Positions 6,307-13,031 of a stretch of DNA of 15,907 nt are shown piece by piece. This DNA comes from Alphaproteobacteria bacterium. GTDB taxonomy: Bacteria; Pseudomonadota; Alphaproteobacteria; Puniceispirillales; UBA1172. Positions within the stretch are counted from its first letter, which is position 1. The number at the start of each line of letters is the position of its first letter. The translations under genes were made by a program, and so were the position numbers. The DNA lies in assembly GCA_021296375.1 (NCBI GenBank), contig JAGWAQ010000019.1:1-15907 (forward strand), in the 5' to 3' direction. Below the pieces are notes generated by a model, which worked only from the letters and a program-made list of their open reading frames with translations, did not search any database and had not been told where the DNA came from.

Positions 6307-8961
6307 TTAAAAATGAAGCGAAATGTCACGGTGACGGGCCAGGCAGCCGGAAATTGACGTCGCCAGGTCTGTCGTCAGGCGTGACTGTTGACGCAGGCCA
6401 ATGGTGTTGCGCACCGCCTCTTCATAGGTTTTAAGAGCGGGCAGAACCGTCGCTTGCGCCTGTTGGCGTGACGCAACATCAGCTTCCATCAGGCTGATGG
6501 CTTTCTTGATCTCCTTCAGCGCTTTTTTCGGCTTTTCCTTCCGCTTGCGCAGGGCTTTCTTGGCCTTGGACAAAGCCGAGGAAATGGCATTGGTGCCGGG
6601 AACCGCGTTCAGCATTGACGACACTTCCTTGATTTCATCACGGGCGACGTCATGGGGGCCGTCCATGGTGATCACCCCTTCCAGCGCCCGCAGATCAGGC
6701 AGGATAGCCGCCAGATCATCAGCCGCTTCCAGCACCATGATGCTGTCGATCAGGCCGGAATAGGCATCATCCACTGTTTTGCGGTAACTGCGCTGGGCCT
6801 TCTTGAGGGTGGCGGTAATGGTTTTGTAATCCTTGTTCGCCGATTCCCATTCAGCCGGAATTTCAGCCCGCAGTTCTTCGTTTTGAACTTCAAGCGCATC
6901 CATCTCGGCGCGCAGGGCGTCTTGAGCATCAGGATCATCGAGGCCACGCAGGTCTTTCTTCATCTGCTCAAGCTTGCGGTCATTGCGGCGGATATCACGT
7001 TCGATCGTCCGCACCACGCGATGGACAGGACGGTAATCGACCGCCGCCGCCGCCACATCATCTTCAGCCGCACGGATGGTGGCGATCTGGTCAAAAATGC
7101 CATTCACGCCTTTCGTCGTCGTGTTGATGTTGCGTTTGATGACCGGCGAAACAGCCGACAGATCAAGCGACGCCAGGGTGGCATTCGCCGACATCAGCCC
7201 GTCTTTTTCCTCAAGATACTGGGTGAACAGATGATCTTCGAGGCAGGCCTGAAGGCGCGGGTTTTTCGGAGGTGGCGCGGTTTCCGACGTCAGGTAGGTC
7301 CGCACCGGCAGATAGTTCACCAGCGGCGGGTAGAACCCGACAATCGTCAGCCCCAGCAACTGCAGGGCAATAAACGGCACCACGCCTTTATAAATATCAA
7401 TGGTCTTCACCACGCTTGAGGCCACCCCGCGCAGATAGAACAGCGCAAAGCCAAATGGTGGCGTCAGGAACGAGGTCTGGATATTCAACCCGATCATGAC
7501 ACCAAGCCAGACGGCGGTGACGTTCGACGATGGGTCGGCCAGCAAAATGGGCGAAACAATCGGCACCACCACGACGGCGATTTCGATGAAGTCGAGGAAG
7601 AACCCCAACAGGAAGATCACCAGCATCACCACAATGAACTGCGCCCAGAACCCCCCGGGCAGACCGGTCAGGAAATGCTTGACGATTTCTTCCCCGCCAA
7701 AACCGCGGAAAGCGGAAGTCAGCATCGCCGCCCCAAGAAGAATGATGAACACCATGGAGGTTGTCTTGGCGCTTTCCACCATCACCCCGTTCAGGGTGTC
7801 TTCAATTTTGAAGGTGCGCCAGCCCGACCATGCGACAGAAGCGACAAACCCCACAACAGCAACAGCCGCCAGGGCAATGCCGAGCATGTCAAAACCGCTT
7901 TCGATCTTCCGCACATTAAGTGAGAAAATGTTCATCAGCACCATGATCACCAGCAACGAGCCGATTGAAAGCATCGCCGGATAATACGCGTCTTTATGCC
8001 CTTCCCGTAACCGATAGCCCGCCATGATGGTGGCCCCGACCGCGCCAATCGCGCCGGCCTGGTTGACCGTTGCGATACCCGCAATAATCGAACCCAGCAC
8101 CACAAAGATCAGCACCAGTGGCGGCACCAGCGCCATCAGCACTTTCATGATGAAGGCCCGTTCCATCAGCTTGCCGTCGTAATGCACCGCCGGCGCCGTG
8201 GACGGCCGCAACAAGGCGGAGATCAGGATATAGGCCATGTAAAGACCGACCAGAACCAGCCCGGGGATAAACGCCCCAAGGAACATATCCCCCGCAGAGG
8301 TCGACACAATATCAAGCGTCGATGGCATGGAAAATTCGCCCGTCGCCTCTTTATAGAGTGACTTGCGTTCCGACGCCGCCTGATCCGCCGCGCTGGCCAG
8401 CTGATCCGCCAGAATGATCAGCACGATCGACGGCGGAATGATCTGACCAAGTGTCCCTGATGCGCAGATCGTGCCGGTCGCCAGAGGCTTGGAGTAATTG
8501 TTGCGCAGCATGGCCGGCAGGGAGATCAGCCCCATCGCCACCACCGTCGCGCCCACGATACCCGTGGTGGCCGCCAGAAGCGCCCCGACAAATACAACAG
8601 AAATGCCGAGACCGCCCGGAATAGGGCCAAACAACTGCGCCATGGTAACCAGCAGGTCTTCCGCGATACGGGAGCGCTGGAGCATAATGCCCATGAAAAT
8701 AAACAGCGGAATCGCGATCAACGTATCGCGCTCGACTTCCCAATAAATCCCGCGGAAGTTCGTGACCCCCGCCGGCAGCCATTCAATAGGGCCGTCTTGG
8801 GTGAAATACTCGCCGGAATCACTGGCAAATAAATAGCCGCAAATGCCCGCAAGGGAGATCGTCAGGATAGCCGCACCGGGAAGCGCAAAAGCCACGGGAT
8901 AGCCGGAGCCAAGCGCATACATCATCACCAGAAAGAGAACAGCGAGAAAAAAGAGTTCCAT
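6307..8961 (-). CDS. dctM: TRAP transporter large permease DctM with a long C-terminal helical extension
   Basis: The transport subunit of a TRAP system, which drives substrate uptake with an ion gradient across the inner membrane. Residues 1 to about 550 are the DctM membrane domain with many hydrophobic segments and family-like stretches: GYPVAFALPGA (20-30), LGQIIPPSIVLIILADQL (171-188) and GLNIQTSFLTPPFGFALFYL (491-510). A region around 315-385 adds extra hydrophobic segments. A normal DctM is about 430 residues; this one has 884. The last 330 are soluble and strongly charged, including a likely coiled coil (about 645-735) and a lysine-rich stretch, KKALRKRKEKPKKALKEIKK (801-820). The ATG follows the dctQ stop by 3 nt with AAAGGGG inside the end of dctQ, so the two are translationally linked. 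A terminator lies downstream at 6227-6255. Confidence 0.9.
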   Translation of the reverse strand: MELFFLAVLFLVMMYALGSGYPVAFALPGAAILTISLAGICGYLFASDSGEYFTQDGPIEWLPAGVTNFRGIYWEVERDTLIAIPLFIFMGIMLQRSRIAEDLLVTMAQLFGPIPGGLGISVVFVGALLAATTGIVGATVVAMGLISLPAMLRNNYSKPLATGTICASGTLGQIIPPSIVLIILADQLASAADQAASERKSLYKEATGEFSMPSTLDIVSTSAGDMFLGAFIPGLVLVGLYMAYILISALLRPSTAPAVHYDGKLMERAFIMKVLMALVPPLVLIFVVLGSIIAGIATVNQAGAIGAVGATIMAGYRLREGHKDAYYPAMLSIGSLLVIMVLMNIFSLNVRKIESGFDMLGIALAAVAVVGFVASVAWSGWRTFKIEDTLNGVMVESAKTTSMVFIILLGAAMLTSAFRGFGGEEIVKHFLTGLPGGFWAQFIVVMLVIFLLGFFLDFIEIAVVVVPIVSPILLADPSSNVTAVWLGVMIGLNIQTSFLTPPFGFALFYLRGVASSVVKTIDIYKGVVPFIALQLLGLTIVGFYPPLVNYLPVRTYLTSETAPPPKNPRLQACLEDHLFTQYLEEKDGLMSANATLASLDLSAVSPVIKRNINTTTKGVNGIFDQIATIRAAEDDVAAAAVDYRPVHRVVRTIERDIRRNDRKLEQMKKDLRGLDDPDAQDALRAEMDALEVQNEELRAEIPAEWESANKDYKTITATLKKAQRSYRKTVDDAYSGLIDSIMVLEAADDLAAILPDLRALEGVITMDGPHDVARDEIKEVSSMLNAVPGTNAISSALSKAKKALRKRKEKPKKALKEIKKAISLMEADVASRQQAQATVLPALKTYEEAVRNTIGLRQQSRLTTDLATSISGCLARHRDISLHF

Positions 8962-8964
8962 CGA

Positions 8965-9984
8965 TCAGGCCCCTTTAGCAGAGGGTTGGCCGGACTTGTC
9001 ATCATTATTCATGACCGCCAGGGCATTAAAGAAATAACTGGTGAACTGGATCAGCATCGACAGCGCAAAGACGACAAGGAAAGCCGCCATCAGGTATTTG
9101 ACGTACATGCCAAACCCGCTCATTGATGTTTCAAAGTTCAGCATCGGGCTATTGATCAGGCTCGATTTGCCCGACAGGCCCAAGAGCAGCACAACCCAGC
9201 AGAGAGGGATCCCGAACGCCACGGTGCCGGAAGCGTTAACCCAGGCTTGGGTGCGCGCCTTGAACGACGCAAAAATCACGTCAACGCGGAGATGGCCTTC
9301 TTGTTTCAAGGTGTAGGCACTTGGAAACAGGAACAGCGAGGCGTACCAGAACCGCACCAGATCACCCATGAAGGTTTGCTCATAGGCAAAGATAAAGCGC
9401 GCCAGCACGATCAGCAGTTCCGCCACCACCACCAGCAGAATAAGCCAGACCACGGATACCGATTTGTCGCGGATGGCAATCACAGCCCCCAGCAGCAAAA
9501 GCGGGATATGAATATACATCCCCCGCCATGACGACAGCCCCAGTTTGGTGGCAATCGTCTTGCCAAACATCGCCGTGTGCAGGTCTTCCACACGGATAAA
9601 TGAGATCACCGCATCGGCAACCCCGACGAGCAACACGCCCCAGAAGGCGGCGCGGATAATATAGGAAGCGAGCTTGTCCATGCGATCGGCGTCAACCGAA
9701 AGCGAGCCGCCGGAACGGGTGTAATACCCGGCGCCAACAATCGCCGCCAGGGCCAGGCCCACTTGCATCCAGCCCATGGCAAGGACGCCGCCTGAAACAT
9801 CACCTTTCGGCGCTTCAAAACCGAAGAGACCCGACGCCCCAAAGGTGCCGTAGATCCCGGGAAGCCCGCCGATATAGGTAAGAAAATTGTTCAGAATAAA
9901 CACCAGTGCCAAGAATACACTGGCCAAGCCGCCAAACCGGCAGATGAACACAACAACAGGATTAAGACCTTTTGCGTCAGGCAT
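8965..9984 (-). CDS. dctQ: TRAP transporter small permease DctQ, N-terminally extended
   Basis: The small membrane subunit that pairs with DctM. The product is 339 residues against about 160-220 for ordinary DctQ. The C-terminal half (about 175-325) is the DctQ domain, with VRFWYASLFLFPSAYTLKQE (210-229) and GHLRVDVIF (230-238), a known DctQ hallmark, plus flanking membrane segments. The N-terminal half carries about four more hydrophobic segments (near 9-38, 67-86, 108-129 and 155-172) with a loop of unknown role; I do not recognise that part. Two ATGs compete. The one at 9984 (MPDAKG) lies 10 nt after AAAGGG; the one at 9990 lies only 4 nt after it, so 9984 is chosen. The gene is between dctP and dctM, preceded by a hairpin that could reduce read-through from dctP. 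Confidence 0.85.
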   Translation of the reverse strand: MPDAKGLNPVVVFICRFGGLASVFLALVFILNNFLTYIGGLPGIYGTFGASGLFGFEAPKGDVSGGVLAMGWMQVGLALAAIVGAGYYTRSGGSLSVDADRMDKLASYIIRAAFWGVLLVGVADAVISFIRVEDLHTAMFGKTIATKLGLSSWRGMYIHIPLLLLGAVIAIRDKSVSVVWLILLVVVAELLIVLARFIFAYEQTFMGDLVRFWYASLFLFPSAYTLKQEGHLRVDVIFASFKARTQAWVNASGTVAFGIPLCWVVLLLGLSGKSSLINSPMLNFETSMSGFGMYVKYLMAAFLVVFALSMLIQFTSYFFNALAVMNNDDKSGQPSAKGA

Positions 9985-10010
9985 GATCATTCAACCCTTT
10001 AAGAATCATG

Positions 10011-10046
10011 AAAAAAGAAAAGGCGGAACTCGCGTTCCGCCTTTTC
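10011..10046 (-). terminator. Strong hairpin between dctP and dctQ (terminator or attenuator)
   Basis: Perfect 13-bp arms, GAAAAGGCGGAAC (10017-10029) and GTTCCGCCTTTTC (10034-10046), with loop TCGC. Read in the gene direction, the stem is followed by a T run (10016-10011). It begins 9 bp after the dctP stop codon and ends just before the dctQ ribosome-binding site. Such hairpins often give excess binding protein over permease by partial termination or 3'-end protection. Confidence 0.85.
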
Positions 10047-10055
10047 AAAGTGAGA

Positions 10056-11144
10056 TTAGCCCTCGAGGACAGCGTTACGCTTGAGGACGTATTCCACATC
10101 GTTGAGCTGCTGGTATTCACCAACGGTCTTACGTGCGGCAACCATGGATTCGTGAATACGACGAGCCAGTGAAGAGTGTTCAACAACTTCGGCGTAGACT
10201 TCTTCGGAACCACGACCGAAAGCTTCGTAAACTTCTTCGTTGAATTCACGAACTTCAACACCCTGCTCGTTCATCAGACGCTCAAGAGCAGCACCGTTCT
10301 TGGCGTTGTATTCCGCCATGATGTTGCTGTTTTCAGCCTGAGAAACCGCCTGGATCAGCATCTGGTCGGTTTCGGACAAGGTGCCCCAGAAGGACGCGTT
10401 AAAGCCGGCAGCAAGCTGTGATGCTGGCTCGTGCATACCTGGGTAGTAGTAGTATTTTGCGGCTTCGTAGAACTTCATGGCTTCATCGTTCCATGGGCCT
10501 ACCCACTCAGTCGCATCGATCGCACCAGAGACGAGGTTTTCGTAGATCTGGCCGCCTGGCAGGGAAACAGGAGACGCGCCGAGCTTGGCCATGACGTCAC
10601 CGCCGAGGCCAGGAATACGCATCTTCAGACCCTTGAGGTCATCAGCGGAGTTGATTTCCTTGTTGAACCAACCGCCCCACTGAACGCCGGTGTTACCACA
10701 AGCGATGGACTTCAGGCCGTATTCGCCAGCCAGCTCATCCCAGAGCTCCTGACCACCCATCCAGTTGATCCATGAGTTCATTTCGTTGTAGCTGAGGCCA
10801 AAAGGAACAGCGGTGAAATACGCCCAACCCGGGTGCTTGCCCTTCCAGTAGTAATCCGCAGCGTGGTACGCCTGAGCGTTGCCGGAATCCACTTCATCAA
10901 AGCTGTCAAATGCGCCAACACGTTCACCTGCAGCATAATAAGTAACCTGGATGCGGCCGTCAGTTACATCACCAAGACGAGCGGCAAAGCGCTGCGCACC
11001 AGTACCCAGACCCGGGAAATCCCGTGGCCATGTGGACACCATGGCGATCTCGATACGATCCTGTGCAATTGCTGGAGTAGCAAGTGCGGTTGCGGTGGCT
11101 ACACCACCAAGACCAGCTTTGGTCATAAAGTCACGACGTTTCAT
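10056..11144 (-). CDS. dctP: TRAP transporter solute-binding protein DctP (TakP-like, 2-oxoacid/monocarboxylate branch)
   Basis: The periplasmic substrate receptor of the TRAP system, 362 residues. The N-terminus MKRRDFMTKAGLGG is a twin-arginine signal with cleavage expected after ATPAIA (about residue 27). The body is DctP family: the conserved substrate-carboxylate Arg is R176 (LKMRIPGLGG), with Q155 and the signature GAIDATEWVGPWND (207-220), then YYYYPGMHEP (231-240). This combination resembles TakP of Rhodobacter and related lactate/pyruvate binders, where Gln, Arg, Glu-Trp and a later Glu form the site. A small 2-oxo or hydroxy acid is therefore more likely than a C4-dicarboxylate, but the ligand is inferred. 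The start at 11144 has GAGGAG six nt upstream. Codon choice differs from neighbouring genes (many CGT, GTT, AAC, GAA), as in strongly expressed genes. A hairpin follows before dctQ. Confidence 0.93.
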   Translation of the reverse strand: MKRRDFMTKAGLGGVATATALATPAIAQDRIEIAMVSTWPRDFPGLGTGAQRFAARLGDVTDGRIQVTYYAAGERVGAFDSFDEVDSGNAQAYHAADYYWKGKHPGWAYFTAVPFGLSYNEMNSWINWMGGQELWDELAGEYGLKSIACGNTGVQWGGWFNKEINSADDLKGLKMRIPGLGGDVMAKLGASPVSLPGGQIYENLVSGAIDATEWVGPWNDEAMKFYEAAKYYYYPGMHEPASQLAAGFNASFWGTLSETDQMLIQAVSQAENSNIMAEYNAKNGAALERLMNEQGVEVREFNEEVYEAFGRGSEEVYAEVVEHSSLARRIHESMVAARKTVGEYQQLNDVEYVLKRNAVLEG

Positions 11145-11236
11145 GTCTTTCTCCTCACCATTATGTAGAGCGGCGGGTTTCCCCACCAATTAAAACCTCT
11201 TGCCCCGACCAACACGACAGGTTCCCCTGAAGGAAG

Positions 11237-11265
11237 TTGGCGCAAAAAGAGCGTTTATCTATAAT
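11237..11265 (+). promoter_or_regulatory. Candidate sigma70-type promoter, plus strand
   Basis: TTGGCG (11237-11242), a 17-bp spacer and a perfect TATAAT (11260-11265). It would serve the racemase-family gene with a leader of about 270 nt. Part of it overlaps the candidate dctP promoter, so the two could compete. Judged only by match to consensus. Confidence 0.3.
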
Positions 11266-11288
11266 GGTGTAATTCTGGCGGCTGTCAA
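11258..11288 (-). promoter_or_regulatory. Candidate dctP promoter
   Basis: On the minus strand, a perfect TTGACA (11288-11283) is followed after 19 bp by TATAGA (11263-11258). It would start transcription about 105 nt before the dctP ATG. The spacer is longer than ideal. Its -35 box directly abuts the repeat cluster at 11290-11321. Confidence 0.4.
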
Positions 11289-11289
11289 T

Positions 11290-11321
11290 TTGTTGAACCA
11301 AAATATTTCGATATTGTTGAA
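11290..11321. repeat. Direct repeats and dyad next to the dctP -35 box (operator candidate)
   Basis: TTGTTGAA occurs at 11290-11297 and again at 11314-11321, a 24-bp period. Between them AATAT-TTCG-ATATT (11302-11315) is a perfect short dyad, and flanking bases extend it imperfectly. The block ends two bases from the TTGACA of the candidate dctP promoter, a position typical of activator or repressor sites. Confidence 0.45.
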
Positions 11322-11542
11322 ATAAGATTAGCAAAAAACTCTTATTTACCATTTTTTCTGCAATGAAATTTTGGGGTTTCCGTAATAAAATTTCTTTCCT
11401 CCCCCCGATCTCCTGAAAATCATCCCCTGTCGCGACCGCCCGAAACGATTCGTGCCGGTCTTCACGACCATCCGGATTATCCTTTTATCATTTCGCCAAT
11501 TTGTTAAGATATTTTCATGCCATTCAGGACAGGAGACTATCA

Positions 11543-12325
11543 ATGACCGAGATCACCGCACCTCAAGCTGAAATCATGCACGATGCCGTCAGCTTGATTG
11601 ACCGTGCCGTCGACTACCGCATCGGGATGATCGCGCTGTCCACCGACATCACCCTTGAGCGCGACATTTATCGCCTGATCCCCAGCGAAGAGGTCTGTGT
11701 CTATACCTCAAGGGTTGAGTTCATCAATCCCGTGACGCCGGAAAACCTGCGCCTGATGCAGCCCCATATCGCCCGCGCGGCGGAATTGATTTTGACCAAC
11801 CAGCCGATTGACGCCATTTGCTATGGCTGCACATCGGCCTCCGCCACCCTCGGGGACCAATCGGTGCTGGATGCGCTCGATGAAGGCAAGCCCGGCACCC
11901 CCGCCACCAACCCGGCCCTGGCCGGGGTCGCCGCCATCAATGCCCTTGGCGCGAAAAAAGTCAGCGTCCTGACGCCATACCCTGAAGCCGCCAGCCAGAA
12001 ACTGGCCAATTACTTCGCGACGAAAGGGCTCAATATTATTTCCCATCATTGCCTGAATATTTCTGATGATCGTGACATTGCCCATATCGACCCCAGCTCA
12101 CTGATCGACGCCGCCAGGAAAGCCAATCACCCTGACGCCGATGTCGTGTTCCTGTCCTGCACGGCCCTGCCGGGGGTTGAGGTGATCCCTGAACTGGAAG
12201 AGGCTTTGGGCAAACCTGTGGTGATCAGCAATCAGGCGATGATCTGGATGGCGTTGCGGATGGCGGGTTGCGATTACCAGGCGCCAAAGGGCGGCAAGCT
12301 CTTCACCCTTGATCTGGCCACATGA
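11543..12325 (+). CDS. Asp/Glu racemase superfamily protein (maleate isomerase/arylmalonate decarboxylase/EutA-like)
   Basis: A cytoplasmic enzyme of 260 residues. The two pseudo-symmetric halves each bring the expected cysteine: Cys96 in AICYGCTSAS (92-101) and Cys206 in VFLSCTALPG (202-211). This pairing and spacing fit the maleate cis-trans isomerase, arylmalonate decarboxylase and ectoine-utilisation EutA group rather than classical glutamate racemase. These enzymes isomerise, decarboxylate or racemise small carboxylic acids through a cysteine. Nothing in the sequence fixes the substrate, and no other ectoine or nicotinate gene is nearby. The ATG at 11543 is chosen over upstream in-frame starts because AGGAGA lies 6 nt before it. 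It diverges from the TRAP operon, so its substrate may be imported by that transporter, which is an inference. Its stop codon lies in a 13-bp tandem repeat. Confidence 0.82.
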   Translation: MTEITAPQAEIMHDAVSLIDRAVDYRIGMIALSTDITLERDIYRLIPSEEVCVYTSRVEFINPVTPENLRLMQPHIARAAELILTNQPIDAICYGCTSASATLGDQSVLDALDEGKPGTPATNPALAGVAAINALGAKKVSVLTPYPEAASQKLANYFATKGLNIISHHCLNISDDRDIAHIDPSSLIDAARKANHPDADVVFLSCTALPGVEVIPELEEALGKPVVISNQAMIWMALRMAGCDYQAPKGGKLFTLDLAT

Positions 12326-12370
12326 TTATTCGGGCTGATAATTCGGCCTGATTATTCGGGCTGATGGGGC
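12323..12370. repeat. 13-bp tandem repeat over the racemase-family stop codon
   Basis: Three units, TGATTATTCGGGC (12323-12335), TGATAATTCGGCC (12336-12348) and TGATTATTCGGGC (12349-12361), are followed by a partial TGATGGGGC. The first TGA is the stop codon of the upstream gene. The block fills nearly all of the 46-bp gap between the two convergent genes. No hairpin terminator is visible there. Confidence 0.75.
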
Positions 12371-12371
12371 C

Positions 12372-13025
12372 TCAGCTGTTGTCGATATCACCGGCACCGG
12401 CACCCGCGCGGCGTTTTTCCTCCGTCTCTTTGACGTAGGTTTTAAAAGCGTAGCTGCCGAGCTTTTGCCAGCACTTGCTTGAGGCGTGCACCGCCGTGTC
12501 CTGCAACCAGGGGCACTGATCGAGCTGATCCGTTGCGCATGCCTCCGCCGTCAGGCGAAGGCGCCGATCACCACCTTCTAAACTATGGGCCAGACCACCT
12601 TCTAAACTATGGGCCAAACCACCTTCTAAACTATGAGAACGAATGAACAACTCCGCGCCTTCGGCATAAGCCAGAACACCGGCATCATCATAAAGACAAA
12701 GCGACGTCTCTTGTTCATCGGCAACAATACCCATGGCGGCGACCAGAAACCGGATGGCCATCACCGGCCCGGACCAGGGCTGGGCCGTTCCCGCCACGTA
12801 TTCCGCCGTCATGATGCCATTGAGCGGCGCGATCAGGTGATCGGTTTCAGCCTGACTGTCATAGCCGTCAAGGCAACGGGTGACGGTGCCGAGAAACGGC
12901 AAGCCATGGCCCGCCAGATACGCCGCCATCACGCCGCCATCTTTGGCCTGCCCCCAATTGGCGCCAGCCCCGCGAATGGCTTTTTCAATTTCAGCGCGGA
13001 TTTCGTTGCGCGATAGAATGATCAT
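12372..13025 (-). CDS. DUF3726-like protein of unknown function
   Basis: The 217-residue product looks like the DUF3726 family of alphaproteobacteria. The opening ILSRNEIRAEIEKAIRGAG (3-21), followed by a WGQAKDGG stretch (24-31), matches the family's usual S-L-N-E-I, R-G-A-G, W-G-L-A-E start as I remember it. The function is unknown. No membrane segment or signal peptide is evident, and the C-terminal tail is charged (KETEEKRRAG). Residues 131-152 are three near-perfect copies of HSLEGGLA encoded by a 24-bp repeat, which looks like a recent expansion. The start is forced: an in-frame stop lies two codons before the ATG. The ATG follows the upstream gene's stop by 6 nt with a poor ribosome-binding site, so translation is probably coupled to that gene. 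Confidence 0.72.
   Translation of the reverse strand: MIILSRNEIRAEIEKAIRGAGANWGQAKDGGVMAAYLAGHGLPFLGTVTRCLDGYDSQAETDHLIAPLNGIMTAEYVAGTAQPWSGPVMAIRFLVAAMGIVADEQETSLCLYDDAGVLAYAEGAELFIRSHSLEGGLAHSLEGGLAHSLEGGDRRLRLTAEACATDQLDQCPWLQDTAVHASSKCWQKLGSYAFKTYVKETEEKRRAGAGAGDIDNS
12571..12635. repeat. 24-bp in-frame tandem triplication inside the DUF3726-like gene
   Basis: Each unit begins CCACCTTCTAAACTATG. Copies start at 12571, 12595 and 12619; the first two share all but one of 24 bases, and the third is identical for its first 17. On the minus strand each encodes HSLEGGLA or part of it. Being a multiple of three, the repeat keeps the reading frame. Near-identity suggests recent replication slippage. 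Confidence 0.9.
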
Positions 13026-13031
13026 CCTGTG

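Larger units (their letters stand above)
11145..11542. other. Divergent intergenic control region between dctP and the racemase-family gene
   Basis: About 400 bp with no credible gene; the short open frames inside have no matching ribosome-binding sites or recognisable products. The stretch 11250-11400 is clearly AT-rich compared with the window. It holds a candidate minus-strand promoter, a repeat cluster and a candidate plus-strand promoter, listed separately. The distance from those elements to dctP (about 115 bp) and to the plus-strand gene (about 280 bp) leaves room for untranslated leaders. Confidence 0.7.

Noticed and set aside
11161..11543. Small minus-strand open frames in the dctP upstream region
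   Set aside because: They have no ribosome-binding sites or recognisable composition and cover promoter-like, AT-rich DNA.
12571..12635. Short regularly spaced repeats as a possible CRISPR array
   Set aside because: The copies are directly abutting with no unique spacers, lie inside a coding frame, and keep the frame; no cas gene is nearby.
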